Notes: a model not told the origin generated them from the letters alone. Positions 17,760-27,508 are shown, counted from the stretch's first letter. The stretch: DNA of 50,378 bases from Chloroflexota bacterium (GCA_014874485.1 JADBJK010000049.1:1-50378); one strand, 5' to 3'. Translations and numbers: made by a program.

Positions 17760-20108
17760 ATGCGGCTTGTGTGGGTAGCGGCGGCCTGGATTGCGGGCAT
17801 CTGGCTGGCCCGACAGGCCCATGTTCCGAGTGTCGTCTGGCTCGCGGGCTTCGGCGCGGCGGTGGTAGGAGCCGTCCTCGCCCGGAAGACCCGCGCCAGC
17901 CTGCTGCTGCTGGCCGCTGTCTTTCTGCTGCTTGGGGGGTGGCGCTACGCGGCAAGCCTTCCCCGCATTGACGAGACGCATGTCGCCTGGTACAACGAGC
18001 GCGGCGACGTAACGCTGGTCGGCGTCGTGTACGACGAGCCCGAACCGCGTGGAACCCGCTGGCGCGCCCGCATCTCCGCCCGCGAAATCACCCACGCCTA
18101 CGGCTATGCACCCGTGCGCGGGCTGGTGCTCGCCACGCTCCCGGCGTACCCCACCGTCCACCAGGGCGATGTAGTCAGGCTGCGCGGCAAATTGGCCGCC
18201 CCGCCCGTCTGGGAGGACTTCTCGTACCGCGATTACCTGGCGCGCGAAGGCGTGTTCTCGCTGATGACGATGCCCTCGGTGGAGGTGGTGCAGCAGGCCG
18301 AGCGGCGCGGGCTGCGGCAGGCCCTCAGCGCGCTGCGAATGCGGGGCGAGGCGGTCATCGCGGCGCTGATTCCCAACCCCGAAGCGGGGCTGCTGACCGG
18401 CATCCTGCTGGGACGCGAGGGCGGGATTTCGGCGGACGTGATGGACGCCTTCCGCACGACCGGCACCGCGCACATCATCGCCATCTCCGGGTTCAACATC
18501 ACCGTCATCGCAGGCGCGCTGCTGAAGATGCTCACGCGCACCATCGGGCGCAGGTGGGCCGTGGCGACGACGATTCCCGCGGTCGCCCTGTACGCCGTGC
18601 TGGTGGGTGCCGACCCGCCGGTGGTGCGCGCGGCCATCATGGGGTGCATCGCGCTGGTGGCGCTGCTGCTGGGCCGCCGAAGCGACGCGCTGAACGCGCT
18701 GGCAGCCTCGGCGCTGCTCATGACGGCCATCCGCCCGCAGGCGATCTGGGACGTGGGGTTCCAGTTGAGTTTCGCCGCCACGCTCGGCATGATTCTGTAC
18801 GCCGAGCCGCTCCATCGGCGCGTGGGCGCGTTCCTATCGGCGCATGTCCCGGCGGCGTGGGGCAAGGTGGCCGTGGGCTGGTTCGGGGATGCGCTGGCGA
18901 CCACCCTGGCGGCGCAGGTGCTCACCCTGCCCCTGACCGTGGCCTATTTCCACAACCTGTCGCCCATCAGCCTGATTGCCAATCTCCTCATCGTCCCCGC
19001 GCAGCCGCAGGTGATGACGTGGGGCGGCGTGGGGTTGCTGCTGGGCCTGATATGGGTTCCGCTGGGGATGCCGCTGGCGTGGGCAGCGTGGCTGTTCCTG
19101 GCCTACACGATTCGCGTGGCGGAGGCGCTGGCGGCAGTGCCCGGCGCAAGCCTGGAGGTGGCGCGTGTGCCCTGGCCTGCGGTCGTCGGGTACTACGCGG
19201 TCGCGGCGGGGCTGACCTTCGGCTCCCGTCGCGTGCGGCGGTGGCTTGGCCCGGCGGCGCGGCGCTGGGCGAAGGCCGTGCGCCGCTGGCGGTGGCAGGG
19301 CGCGCTGGCCATCGTCGCGGCGCTGGTGTGGATTGCGGGGTTGCAGATGCCCGACGGGCGGCTCCACGTGCATTTCGTCAACGTGGGCGAAGGCGACGCG
19401 GTGCTGATCCGCACGCCCAGGGGGAGCGCGGTGCTCATTGACGGCGGCAGCGACCCCGCGCGCCTGTTGAGCGAGGTGGGGCGGCGGCTCCCGTTCTGGC
19501 AGCGCAGCCTGGCGCTGGTCTTCCTCACCCACCCCCACGCCGACCACGCGGGCGGGCTTGTCGGCGTGCTGGAGCGGTACAACGTCGGCGCGTTCGTGGA
19601 CGCGAGGCCGGGCAAGACGCCGGAGTACAAGGCATGCATCGCGGCTGCCCAGGCGCGGGATATCCCCCACATCCAGGCCGTGCCCGGCCAGCGGTTCGTG
19701 GTGGATGGCGACGTGGTGCTGGAAGTGCTGTACCCCTCGCCCAGCACCCCTTGCCGCTCCGAGAACGAGTGCTCCCTGGTGATCCGCCTCACCATGGGGC
19801 GTGCCTCGTTCCTGTTCCCGGGCGACCTGGAGGACGAGGGGCAAGTGCTCCTGATGAACGAGCGGGATGTGCCCCAGGCGCTGGTGCTGAAAGTGCCGCA
19901 CCACGGGGGCGAGAAGGCGCTGTACCCGTCGTTCCTGGCGGCTGTCGCGCCGCGGGTGGCCGTCATTGAGGGAGGCCCGCGCGCTGCCGCCGACCCTCAC
20001 CCGGCCACGTTGCAGAGGCTCCAGGCCGCGGGCGTAACCGTGTGGCAGACCCGCCGCAAGGGGTCGCTGGAAATCGCTACCGACGGCCAGCGGTATTGGG
20101 TGCGCTAA
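17760..20108 (+). CDS. comEC: ComEC/Rec2 DNA-uptake channel
   Basis: A 782-residue membrane protein starting at the ATG at 17760 behind a GGGGAG site; the 96 bases of open frame upstream are not needed. It has the full ComEC layout: N-terminal membrane segments and a DUF4131-type domain (about 1-200), the Competence domain with many helices (TGTAHIIAISGFNITVIAGA marks its start), and a C-terminal metallo-beta-lactamase domain with the metal motif LTHPHADHAGG and later KVPHHGG. ComEC carries single-stranded DNA across the membrane during natural transformation. No comEA or pilus genes are nearby, so the rest of the machinery would lie elsewhere. Confidence 0.93.
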   Translation: MRLVWVAAAWIAGIWLARQAHVPSVVWLAGFGAAVVGAVLARKTRASLLLLAAVFLLLGGWRYAASLPRIDETHVAWYNERGDVTLVGVVYDEPEPRGTRWRARISAREITHAYGYAPVRGLVLATLPAYPTVHQGDVVRLRGKLAAPPVWEDFSYRDYLAREGVFSLMTMPSVEVVQQAERRGLRQALSALRMRGEAVIAALIPNPEAGLLTGILLGREGGISADVMDAFRTTGTAHIIAISGFNITVIAGALLKMLTRTIGRRWAVATTIPAVALYAVLVGADPPVVRAAIMGCIALVALLLGRRSDALNALAASALLMTAIRPQAIWDVGFQLSFAATLGMILYAEPLHRRVGAFLSAHVPAAWGKVAVGWFGDALATTLAAQVLTLPLTVAYFHNLSPISLIANLLIVPAQPQVMTWGGVGLLLGLIWVPLGMPLAWAAWLFLAYTIRVAEALAAVPGASLEVARVPWPAVVGYYAVAAGLTFGSRRVRRWLGPAARRWAKAVRRWRWQGALAIVAALVWIAGLQMPDGRLHVHFVNVGEGDAVLIRTPRGSAVLIDGGSDPARLLSEVGRRLPFWQRSLALVFLTHPHADHAGGLVGVLERYNVGAFVDARPGKTPEYKACIAAAQARDIPHIQAVPGQRFVVDGDVVLEVLYPSPSTPCRSENECSLVIRLTMGRASFLFPGDLEDEGQVLLMNERDVPQALVLKVPHHGGEKALYPSFLAAVAPRVAVIEGGPRAAADPHPATLQRLQAAGVTVWQTRRKGSLEIATDGQRYWVR

Positions 20109-20113
20109 CGAGC

Positions 20114-20485
20114 CTATCGGATGGTCGCGCCGAAGGGCACCAGCGCCAGCCGCAGCAACTTCATGTGCTGCTTGGCGAAGGGCAGGCCGATGATGGTGAT
20201 GGCGCACAGCACGGCGAAGACCAGGTGCACCACGGCCACTTCCAGCCCGCCGCACACCAGCCACAGGATGTTCATCACGATGGCGAGCAACCCCCTGGCC
20301 GAGCCGCTGGAATCCACTTCCTTGCCGAAAGGCACCAGCGCCAGCCACGCCAGTTTGAAGCACTGGACGCCGAACGGGATGCCCACGATGGTGGCACACA
20401 GCACGATGCCGCCGACGAGGTAGCACAGCGACACGAGGATGCCGCCGCCCAGGAAAATCCACAGCAGGTTGCCGATGAGGCTCAT
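20114..20485 (-). CDS. YccF-family inner membrane protein
   Basis: A 123-residue membrane protein of the YccF (DUF307) family. The start at 20485 has an excellent AAAGGAG site. Two copies of the family repeat are visible, each a hydrophobic helix then GIPF or GLPF and LALVPFG (residues about 30-58 and 88-118). Function of the family is unknown. It converges on comEC with only 5 bp between the stops and no clear terminator, so the two transcripts may overlap at their ends. Confidence 0.85.
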   Translation of the reverse strand: MSLIGNLLWIFLGGGILVSLCYLVGGIVLCATIVGIPFGVQCFKLAWLALVPFGKEVDSSGSARGLLAIVMNILWLVCGGLEVAVVHLVFAVLCAITIIGLPFAKQHMKLLRLALVPFGATIR

Positions 20486-20504
20486 GGTTCGCTCCTTTCG
20501 CAGT

Positions 20505-21647
20505 TCAAGGCGATGTCCGCATCGCCCCCACCGTATGGTACACATCTACCAACTGGCGCGCCGCTCTGTCCCACGTGAACAGCCGCGCCCGCTCCGGCCC
20601 GCGCGCCCCCAGTTCCTGTGCGAATACCGCATCTTCCAGCAAACGGTTCATCGCGGCGGCCAGGGCGGCGGTGTCGGTGGGCGACACCTGAAGCGCCGCA
20701 TCCCCCACGACTTCGGGCAGCGACGACGTGTCCGATACCACCGTCGGAACCCCGCACGCCATGGCTTCCAGCGGGGGTATCCCGAACCCCTCGTAGAGTG
20801 ACGGGAACACGAATACCGACGCGCCCGAATACACGGCGGGCAAATCCTCGTCGGCGATGTACCCGGGCAGGATGACCTCGTCCTGGAGCCCCAGCGCGGC
20901 GATTCGGTCAAAGAAGGGCTGGTACAGCCACCCCTTGGCCCCCACGACGACCAGTTTGTGCGCGTGGCCCTGTTGCCGCAGGGCGTGGTAGGCGTCCAGC
21001 AGGCGCACCAGGTTCTTGCGCGGCTCAATCGTGCCCACGTACAGGATATAGGCTTCGGGCAGGCCGTAGGTTGCGCGGACTCGGCGCAGGGTCTCCGCGT
21101 CGCGCACCGGTTGGAACCGCGCGTCCACGCCGTTGTAGATGACGGTGATCTTGTCTTCGGGCGTGCCGTAGATGCGCAAGGCGTCCCGCTTGGTGCACTC
21201 CGACACGGCGACGATGGCATCCGCGCGGCGCAGGAACCGCGGGAACATCAGGGTCAGGAACCAGCGGTTCAGCGGCAGGTGGAACTCCGGAAACAGCAGC
21301 GGGATGAGGTCGTGCAGCGTGAAGACCGTGTGCACCCGCCGGAAGTAGGGCAGGAGGTGGTCGGTGCCGTGGAACACGTCCACGCCGGGCACGAGGCCGT
21401 CCTGCGGCACGTGGGCATAGTGCGCCAGCAGCACGCTCATGCGCCAGGGCTTGGCGGGCCACGGGACCGAGTAGGTCGGCAGGTGGGCCAGGCTGGCAGG
21501 CACCTGCCCCCGCGACGGCTGGTACGTGAACAGGCTGTACTCGTCGGCGGCGTCCAGCCGATGGGCGCGCTCGGCCAGTTCGCGGGCGTGGCGGCCCAGC
21601 CCTGCTTTGCGGTGCGCCGCCGGTGAGATGTCTATGCAAATCCGCAT
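20505..21647 (-). CDS. GT4-type glycosyltransferase (group 1)
   Basis: A 380-residue GT-B fold glycosyltransferase starting at 21647 with an AGGAG site; an upstream in-frame ATG is less likely. N-terminal acceptor domain has DVFHGTDHLLPYF and LHDLIPLLFPEF; the C-terminal donor domain has ILYVGTIEPRKNL and the E-x7-E-type motif SLYEGFGIPPLEAMACG. It transfers a sugar from a nucleotide donor to a lipid-linked or polysaccharide acceptor at the inner face of the membrane. Together with the flippase and second glycosyltransferase it suggests surface polysaccharide assembly. Sugar specificity is not predictable. Confidence 0.9.
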   Translation of the reverse strand: MRICIDISPAAHRKAGLGRHARELAERAHRLDAADEYSLFTYQPSRGQVPASLAHLPTYSVPWPAKPWRMSVLLAHYAHVPQDGLVPGVDVFHGTDHLLPYFRRVHTVFTLHDLIPLLFPEFHLPLNRWFLTLMFPRFLRRADAIVAVSECTKRDALRIYGTPEDKITVIYNGVDARFQPVRDAETLRRVRATYGLPEAYILYVGTIEPRKNLVRLLDAYHALRQQGHAHKLVVVGAKGWLYQPFFDRIAALGLQDEVILPGYIADEDLPAVYSGASVFVFPSLYEGFGIPPLEAMACGVPTVVSDTSSLPEVVGDAALQVSPTDTAALAAAMNRLLEDAVFAQELGARGPERARLFTWDRAARQLVDVYHTVGAMRTSP

Positions 21648-21951
21648 TCGTGCGTCTCCTATGCCGACATCGGGCGTCGGCACGAGTTTACTACAGCCGC
21701 GCACGGGCGCAAATCGGCCTCGTGCCCCGGCGGCGCTGCTTGCGGCTCAAGGTGCGACGCACTTGTTGTCTCGGATGGCGCGGAACCGCGCGTTCACGCG
21801 AATGGGCGCGGGGGTTCATCCACGAATGACACGAATCCGCGCGAAGAGGCACAGGCCGCGGTTGCCGCCCGGGGTGCTTCGCTTGGCATGGGGTGGCCAA
21901 TGGCCGCTGCCGCCATTCTGGGCCGCCTCGCGGTGCAGAATCTCGGCCCGC
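21648..21951. other. 304-bp intergenic stretch between the glycosyltransferase and flippase genes
   Basis: No gene is seen. A small hairpin, TGCCGAC and GTCGGCA with a 7-nt loop (21662-21682), lies just upstream of the glycosyltransferase ribosome binding site. The part 21810-21840 reads TTCATCCACGAATGACACG, a motif that is often a dispersed repeat in related genomes. No convincing -35/-10 pair was found on the minus strand, so the promoter of the glycosyltransferase is uncertain. Confidence 0.5.
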
Positions 21952-23439
21952 TTAGCGGCCAACAAGCCGCGCTGCCCAGCGCCCCAGCCTCGGCGAGAGC
22001 CGCGCCGCCAGCGCCATGTCCTCGCCGTCCAGCGGCTTGAGCAGGACGAAGCACGCGGCGAACACTGCAAGGAACCCGACGGCCCCCCGCGCCAGCCCCC
22101 ACAGGCCGCTGCCCGTGATGAAGTGCGACGCCAGCCCCGCTGCAGCCGTGCACACGCCCACGGCGACGGCGAACCGCAGCGGGTAGGCAGCGCGCGCCAC
22201 CCGCATGACCAGCGCCATCTCGGCGGCGGTGGTGAGAATCCCGCAGAAGCCGGTGGCGGCCACTGCGCCCACCGCCCCCCACCGGGGAATCAGCGCCACG
22301 GCCAGGGCGACGTTCAAGATGCCCGTGGCGACGCGGATGCCAAGCGCCCAGCCTTCCCGCTGCATGGCGTACAGCGTGCCGGTGCTGGTTCCCCCGCCCA
22401 GGAACCGGTTGGCCGCCGTGAACAGGGCATAGACCTGAAGGAGCAGGGCGGCTTCCCGATAGGTCTCGCCGTACAGCGCCACGAGTTTCGCGGCGTGGAG
22501 CGCGCAGAAAATCAGCACGGGAACCGACAGGAGCATGGTGATCTTCATGAAGGAACGCCACGCGGTCGCCAGGTCGCGCAGGCTCTTGGCGGCCACTTCC
22601 GCCAGCGCCGACAGGCTCACGCCTTCCAGGCCCATCAGGAGCGCGGTGCCCGCGATGGTGCTGAGCATGGCAGCCAGGTTGTAGAAGCCGATTTGGACGC
22701 TGTCGCGCAGGAGGAGGCCGATGAGCGCCACGTCGGACTGCTGGCCGAGCACGTAGTTCAGCCCGTTGATGATGCCGATGTTCACGGCGAAGCGGTGGAC
22801 GCGGCCCATGGGCAGCGGGGCGGCAGGCCCGCGCAGGAACCGCGCCGTGTATGCCAGATACGCGAGGGAAGCAAGCGCCGCAGTTGCGCCCAGAAGCAGG
22901 AGCATCGCCTGCGCGCCGTAGCCGCGCTGCAGCAGCACCCACGCGGCGGCGTAGTTGGCCGCCTGCACGCCGATGCGCACCATCGCCACCAGGTGCACTT
23001 CCAGCCGCCCCACCCAGAAGTAGGCCAAGAGGTTGGCGACGTTGAACCAGAACAGATAGGGAAGCACCCACACGACGGCGGAGGCGACAGGCCCCACCCA
23101 CTGCGATAGCACAGGCGCGATGAGTGCCCCCAGCACCACCAGGCACGCCATGAGCAGGGCGCGCAGGGCCAGCGTCCGTCGCAGGAGGAAGCGCTGTTTG
23201 GGCAAATCGCTCGCCAGCGGGGGCACGAAGTTGTTCAGTGCCTGCTCGTAGCCCAGCGCGCCCAGCAGCGTCCCAGCGACGAAGACGCTGTAGGCGAAGG
23301 AGTACACGCCGAACTCACTTGGGCCGAGGCGCTTGGCGATGAGGCTCGTGAACAGGAAGCGGATGCCGTACTCGCCGATGCGCCCCGCGTAGTTCCAGAA
23401 CAGTCCTTTGCCGAAGCGCGCGGGGAGGTCGCCGTTCAC
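21952..23439 (-). CDS. Oligosaccharide flippase (Wzx/MATE-like)
   Basis: A 495-residue protein with about 14 hydrophobic helices, of the polysaccharide-transporter branch of the MOP superfamily. The N-terminus FGKGLFWNYAGRIGEYGIRFLF and the GPSEFGVYSFA segment are typical. It moves lipid-linked sugar units across the membrane. Its ATG overlaps the stop of the upstream glycosyltransferase by 4 bp (ATGA), so the two are translationally coupled. No polymerase or ligase gene is seen nearby. Confidence 0.9.
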   Translation of the reverse strand: MNGDLPARFGKGLFWNYAGRIGEYGIRFLFTSLIAKRLGPSEFGVYSFAYSVFVAGTLLGALGYEQALNNFVPPLASDLPKQRFLLRRTLALRALLMACLVVLGALIAPVLSQWVGPVASAVVWVLPYLFWFNVANLLAYFWVGRLEVHLVAMVRIGVQAANYAAAWVLLQRGYGAQAMLLLLGATAALASLAYLAYTARFLRGPAAPLPMGRVHRFAVNIGIINGLNYVLGQQSDVALIGLLLRDSVQIGFYNLAAMLSTIAGTALLMGLEGVSLSALAEVAAKSLRDLATAWRSFMKITMLLSVPVLIFCALHAAKLVALYGETYREAALLLQVYALFTAANRFLGGGTSTGTLYAMQREGWALGIRVATGILNVALAVALIPRWGAVGAVAATGFCGILTTAAEMALVMRVARAAYPLRFAVAVGVCTAAAGLASHFITGSGLWGLARGAVGFLAVFAACFVLLKPLDGEDMALAARLSPRLGRWAARLVGR

Positions 23440-24650
23440 GCCTGTGCCCCCCGTCCTGCCGCGAGGCGCAGGAACACCGCTTCGGTGTCGGCCACCATGC
23501 GCTCCAGCGTAAACCGCTCCAGCACCGTCTGCCGCGCGGCCTGGCCCATGGCGGCTCGGCGCTCGCTGTCGCGGGCCAGGGCCAGCACGCGCTCGGCGGC
23601 CGCGTTGGCGTCCCCTGTGGCGACCAGGAACCCATCCCGCTCGTCCGCGATGGCCGCGGGGATGCCGCCAACCCGACTCGCCACCACGGGCCGCCCGCAG
23701 GCCATGGCCTCAACCACGGCGTAGGGGAACGCCTCGGTGCGAAGCGAGAGCATCAGCGCGACGTCGGCCGCGTCGTAGGCGGCGGGCATCTCCTCGCGGG
23801 GGACGTGGCCCAGCCAGTGGACGAAGTCCGAAAGGCCGAGCGACACGGCCTCCTCGCGCAGCCAGGCTTCGTCGGGGCCGCTGCCCGCGACGAGGAGATG
23901 TGGGGCGAACCCCTGCGCTCGGAGTGCCGCCACGACGCGGAGGGCCAGATGGTGGCCTTTGGCGCGCTCCAGCCGCCCCGCTGTGAGGAGGACAAAGGCA
24001 TCCCTGGGAATGCCCAGGCGCGCGCGGAGGTTCTGGCGGGCTGCCTCGTCGGGCGCGAACAGAGCCGCGTCCACGCCGTTGAGAATCACGTGCACGATGG
24101 CAGGTTGAAGGCCGAACTCACGCCTGGCGTCATCGGCCAGTTGGGGGCTGACGGCGATCACGGCGTCGGATCGGCGGCAGGTCGTGCGGGTCCTGCGGTG
24201 GAACAGCAGCGTGCGCAGCGCGAAGCGGGCCTTTCGCGGGAGGCTGGCGGGCGTGAGTTCCCATTCGCGCCGCTTGCCGCGCCAGTCCCCCAGCGGCGTG
24301 CCGTGCAGAATCGTTACGCAGGGCACTGGATAGCGCGTGCGCACTATCCCATACGCGCCGTCTTCCTGGCTCCAGATGAGGTCCATGGGGTCGGTGGCGT
24401 GCAGGCGGGCGAAGGCGCGGGCGCTTTCCCCCCACCAGCGGACGGCATACGCGCGGTCGGCGGAGTGGGGCAGGAACAGCGTGCGGATGCCAGGCTCGGC
24501 GATTTCGGCCTGCCCTTCGGGGTGGCGCGTGGTGATGACCGTGATGCGGTGCCCCCGCGCCACCAGGCCCCGGCACAGGACATCCGCGTGGTGCTCCATC
24601 CCGCCCTTGATGTGTGCCAGCGTGGTGCGGGTCATCAGGCAGATGTGCAC
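23436..24650 (-). CDS. GT4-type glycosyltransferase (group 1)
   Basis: A 404-residue GT-B glycosyltransferase. The N-terminus (MHICLMTRTT, then KGGMEHHADVLCRGLVARGH) is the acceptor-domain glycine loop. The donor domain has LLTAGRLERAKGHHLALRVV and the pyrophosphate motif RTEAFPYAVVEAMACGRPVV. It overlaps the flippase gene by 4 bp and lies 9 bp before... downstream of the uridine kinase stop region, so kinase, transferase and flippase share a strand and perhaps a transcript. Donor and acceptor are unknown. Confidence 0.9.
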   Translation of the reverse strand: MHICLMTRTTLAHIKGGMEHHADVLCRGLVARGHRITVITTRHPEGQAEIAEPGIRTLFLPHSADRAYAVRWWGESARAFARLHATDPMDLIWSQEDGAYGIVRTRYPVPCVTILHGTPLGDWRGKRREWELTPASLPRKARFALRTLLFHRRTRTTCRRSDAVIAVSPQLADDARREFGLQPAIVHVILNGVDAALFAPDEAARQNLRARLGIPRDAFVLLTAGRLERAKGHHLALRVVAALRAQGFAPHLLVAGSGPDEAWLREEAVSLGLSDFVHWLGHVPREEMPAAYDAADVALMLSLRTEAFPYAVVEAMACGRPVVASRVGGIPAAIADERDGFLVATGDANAAAERVLALARDSERRAAMGQAARQTVLERFTLERMVADTEAVFLRLAAGRGAQA

Positions 24651-24659
24651 GGCGGCCTC

Positions 24660-25298
24660 CTAGCGGGCAGGGCCGCAATCGGACCCGCTCAGCATGCTTT
24701 CTACCCTGGCCACCACCATGTCAATGGCGATAGTGTTGAACCCGCCTTCGGGGATGATGATGTCGGCGTAGCGCTTGCTGGGCTCCACGAACTCCAGGTG
24801 CATGGGGCGCACCGTGTCCAGGTACTGCTGGCACACCGACTCCATGGTGCGGCCCCGCTCCGAGATGTCGCGCTTCAGGCGGCGGATGAAGCGGATGTCG
24901 GGGTCGGTGTCCACGAATATCTTGATGTCCATCAAGTCGCGCAGCGCCTTGTCGGCGAAGATGAGGATGCCTTCCACCAGGACGACTGGACGCGGCTCTA
25001 CGGTGCGGGTCTCGCGCAGGCGCGTGTGGGTCGTGAAGTCGTAGATGGGAATCTGCACCGCCCGCCCCTCGCGCAGGGTCAGGATGTGCTGGATGAGCAG
25101 TTCGTTCTCCAGCGAGTCGGGGTGGTCGTAGTTGAGACGGGTTCGCTCCTCAAAGGGCAGGTCGCTGCGATCGCGGTAGTACGAATCGTGCTGGATGTAG
25201 GCGATGCGCTCACGCCCGACGCGCTCCAGAATGGCCTGGGATACGGTTGTCTTGCCCGAACCGCTTCCTCCCGCCACGCCGATGACCACCACTCCCAT
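24660..25298 (-). CDS. udk: Uridine kinase
   Basis: A 212-residue P-loop kinase. The start at 25298 has a GAGGAGGG site. Motifs are the P-loop GVAGGSGSGKTT (near residue 10), the substrate segment QHDSYYRDRSDLP, NYDHPDSLE, RPVVLVEGILIF, and the lid RRLKRDISERGR. It phosphorylates uridine and cytidine to their monophosphates with ATP or GTP in the salvage pathway. Length fits the family (about 205-215). It may be transcribed together with the downstream glycosyltransferase, 9 bp away, though the functions are not obviously linked. Confidence 0.92.
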   Translation of the reverse strand: MGVVVIGVAGGSGSGKTTVSQAILERVGRERIAYIQHDSYYRDRSDLPFEERTRLNYDHPDSLENELLIQHILTLREGRAVQIPIYDFTTHTRLRETRTVEPRPVVLVEGILIFADKALRDLMDIKIFVDTDPDIRFIRRLKRDISERGRTMESVCQQYLDTVRPMHLEFVEPSKRYADIIIPEGGFNTIAIDMVVARVESMLSGSDCGPAR

Positions 25299-25317
25299 AG
25301 CATCCCTCCTCGTTCTC

Positions 25318-26079
25318 TCACCACGCCACGAACGCCAGGCCAGGCCAGCCCGCAGCGATGAGGTCGGCGGCGAAGACGCCAACCAGCATCACCGCGACGC
25401 CCAGCCACTGTGCCGCGAGTCCCCATCGTGCCCCATCGCGGCGCAACACGTGCCCTGCCACGACGCAGAGCCACCCCGCTGCCAGCAGGTTGAGGCGCGG
25501 GTCGTTGCGCCACGCGACGCCCCAGTTGAGCCACGCCCACGCCGACGAAAGGGCGAACCCCGCGCCCATGGCCGCGATGCCGACCCCATCGGCCAGATGG
25601 CGTCCCTCTCGCACGGGGAATTCGCCCAGGCTGCCCACCAGCGCCGCGATGCACGCACCCACCCCCAGGGCGTGCAGGGCGGCTTGCAGGGCATAGAGGA
25701 GCGTCTGCTGGGCCAGAGCGGCGGGCGGACTTGCGGGCCGAGCCGTCAGGACATGGGTGAGCGCGGCCAGTGCCAGCACCAGCGGGCCTACCAGCGATGC
25801 CTTGCCGCGCCCCGCGAACGGCGTGACCACCAGCATCCCCACCGCGCCCGCCGCCAGGAAGTCGGCGACGCCCACGAAAAGCGGCCTGCGCTGGAACACC
25901 GCCTCGGCGAGCAGGTAGGCCGTGATGAGGGCGGCCGCCACCCACGCCAGCGCGCGCACAACCGCCTGCGCCCGGACCGTTGGCCGCGCGTACTCGGCAA
26001 GCCACAGGCCGCCCCCCGCTAACAGGGCAGCGTAGGCGATGCCCAGAATCACCGTGCCTGCGTTAGCCATCAGTCCCAT
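25318..26079 (-). CDS. CcsA/CcmC-like cytochrome c assembly protein
   Basis: A 253-residue, strongly hydrophobic protein with about eight helices. The start is the ATG at 26079 (or 26070). Near the C-terminus SAWAWLNWGVAWRNDPRLNL matches the place and spacing of the Trp-rich haem-handling (WWD) motif of CcsA, but reads WGVAWRNDPR where CcsA has WGSYWSWDPKE, so it is somewhat divergent. In System II cytochrome c maturation CcsA works with CcsB/ResB to move haem and attach it to apocytochromes. The ResB gene directly upstream supports this. Confidence 0.75.
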   Translation of the reverse strand: MGLMANAGTVILGIAYAALLAGGGLWLAEYARPTVRAQAVVRALAWVAAALITAYLLAEAVFQRRPLFVGVADFLAAGAVGMLVVTPFAGRGKASLVGPLVLALAALTHVLTARPASPPAALAQQTLLYALQAALHALGVGACIAALVGSLGEFPVREGRHLADGVGIAAMGAGFALSSAWAWLNWGVAWRNDPRLNLLAAGWLCVVAGHVLRRDGARWGLAAQWLGVAVMLVGVFAADLIAAGWPGLAFVAW

Positions 26080-26089
26080 TCCCGATTCC

Positions 26090-27454
26090 CTATCCGAGCG
26101 CCTTGCGAATCGCGGCCTCGGTCTCCGCGTCGGTGGCGAGATATTGCACGGCAACGCGGTTGTCCACCTGGGCCGCCTGCACCAGCGCGGCGCGGGCAGA
26201 AACCCACGCCGACGCCACGATGCACACCATGGCGATCGCGGTGCCCGCCCAGAGAGGATAGCGCGAGATGTCCGTCGCGGCAACTAGCACAGGGTACTGC
26301 CCCGCCGCGAAGCGGTAGGTGATGCCGTTTGATGTAGTTGTGGTTTCGTCGGCGAAGGTACCCTCGTGGGCGGGCTGGATGTCCATGCCGTGGAACACCT
26401 GGAACGCGAAGGCAGGCGTCCCGTTCTCCGCCGTCGGGTTCAGGGCGAGGCGGATGGTGTCGCCCACATCGGGAGCGGCGAAGTACTGTTCGGGCTGGTC
26501 CTCGTCAAACCGCAGGAACAGCATCCCTGCGGCAGAAGACTCGCCCGCCGCCTGGAGCGACACGGGTTTCCCCTGCCCGTCGGTCGCACTGACGACGACG
26601 CCCAGGGACGAGCGCGCCATGTGCAGGGTCAGGCTGGCTGTCCACAGCGGGCGCTGCGGGCCGACGAATCCCTGCGAAAGCGGCTCGCCCTCGGGCCCCA
26701 GCACGGCCACGGGCCACAGGCTGCCCTCCGCGCCATCCCCCAGCGCCACCGACCACCCCGCCCGCACCGTCAGGGCTACCGTTTCCCCCGGCCCCAGGGC
26801 GACCTCCTCCGAGCGCGAGGACAGCCCCGACAGCAGGAGCGCCACGGCTGCGAGGAGCAGGCCTACGGCCGCGCCCAAGCGGAGCCACGCTGCCCAGCCC
26901 GTCCGCACGGCGTGAAGGTGCAACCTGTCGCCGCTCCGCTCGGTGCGCGTGCAGTAGCCAGCCTGCGACAGCGCGCCGTCCAGCGCGCCGAGAACCCGCG
27001 CCGCGTCGCCATCGGCGAGCCATTGCCCCCGCGCCCGCGGCGGCAGGGCGGTGGCGTCGGCCTTCGCGTAACGGAGCGCGCGCCGCAGTTCCTGCGCGGC
27101 GTGCAGGAGCAGGACGAATACCCACAGCCCCAGCACCCCCCGCCAGAGGGGCGATGCCGCAATTTGGAACAGCCCCAGGCCCCGCAGGGCCGGCCCCAGC
27201 GCGCCCCAGCGGGCAGCAGCCTCGGCCAGCCAGCGGAGTTGCGCGGTGGAGTCGGCACCCGCCGCAGGAGCCTGGGGGAAAATGCCGGCGATGAAGAACG
27301 CCAATGCGGTGAGCAAGGTGAGGATGGCGGCACAGCGGGCAGAGGTCAGGAAATCCCAGACACGCTCCCAGCCCCCGCCGGCGCGGTCATCGGTGGGCAT
27401 GGGGGCAGCGGGCTGTTCGGACTGAGCGGCCACCGAATCCTCCTGCTGGCGCAT
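26090..27454 (-). CDS. ResB/CcsB-like cytochrome c biogenesis protein
   Basis: A 454-residue protein of the ResB type: a first helix after RVWDFLTSARCAAILTLLTA, two more before residue 200 (GVLGLWVFVLLLHAAQ and LRLGAAVGLLLAAVALLLSG), a large extracytoplasmic domain (about 205-405) and a last helix near 410-430. This is the layout of CcsB/ResB, which forms the haem-delivery and ligation complex with CcsA, encoded 10 bp downstream. No strong ribosome binding site is seen before the ATG at 27454; the ATG at 27400 is an alternative. Thioredoxin-like partners are not nearby. Confidence 0.8.
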   Translation of the reverse strand: MRQQEDSVAAQSEQPAAPMPTDDRAGGGWERVWDFLTSARCAAILTLLTALAFFIAGIFPQAPAAGADSTAQLRWLAEAAARWGALGPALRGLGLFQIAASPLWRGVLGLWVFVLLLHAAQELRRALRYAKADATALPPRARGQWLADGDAARVLGALDGALSQAGYCTRTERSGDRLHLHAVRTGWAAWLRLGAAVGLLLAAVALLLSGLSSRSEEVALGPGETVALTVRAGWSVALGDGAEGSLWPVAVLGPEGEPLSQGFVGPQRPLWTASLTLHMARSSLGVVVSATDGQGKPVSLQAAGESSAAGMLFLRFDEDQPEQYFAAPDVGDTIRLALNPTAENGTPAFAFQVFHGMDIQPAHEGTFADETTTTSNGITYRFAAGQYPVLVAATDISRYPLWAGTAIAMVCIVASAWVSARAALVQAAQVDNRVAVQYLATDAETEAAIRKALG

Positions 27455-27508
27455 GCGGTATAGACGAAGCCCTGACCGGGCGTGCGGTCAGGGCTTGCGC
27501 AAGGAATG

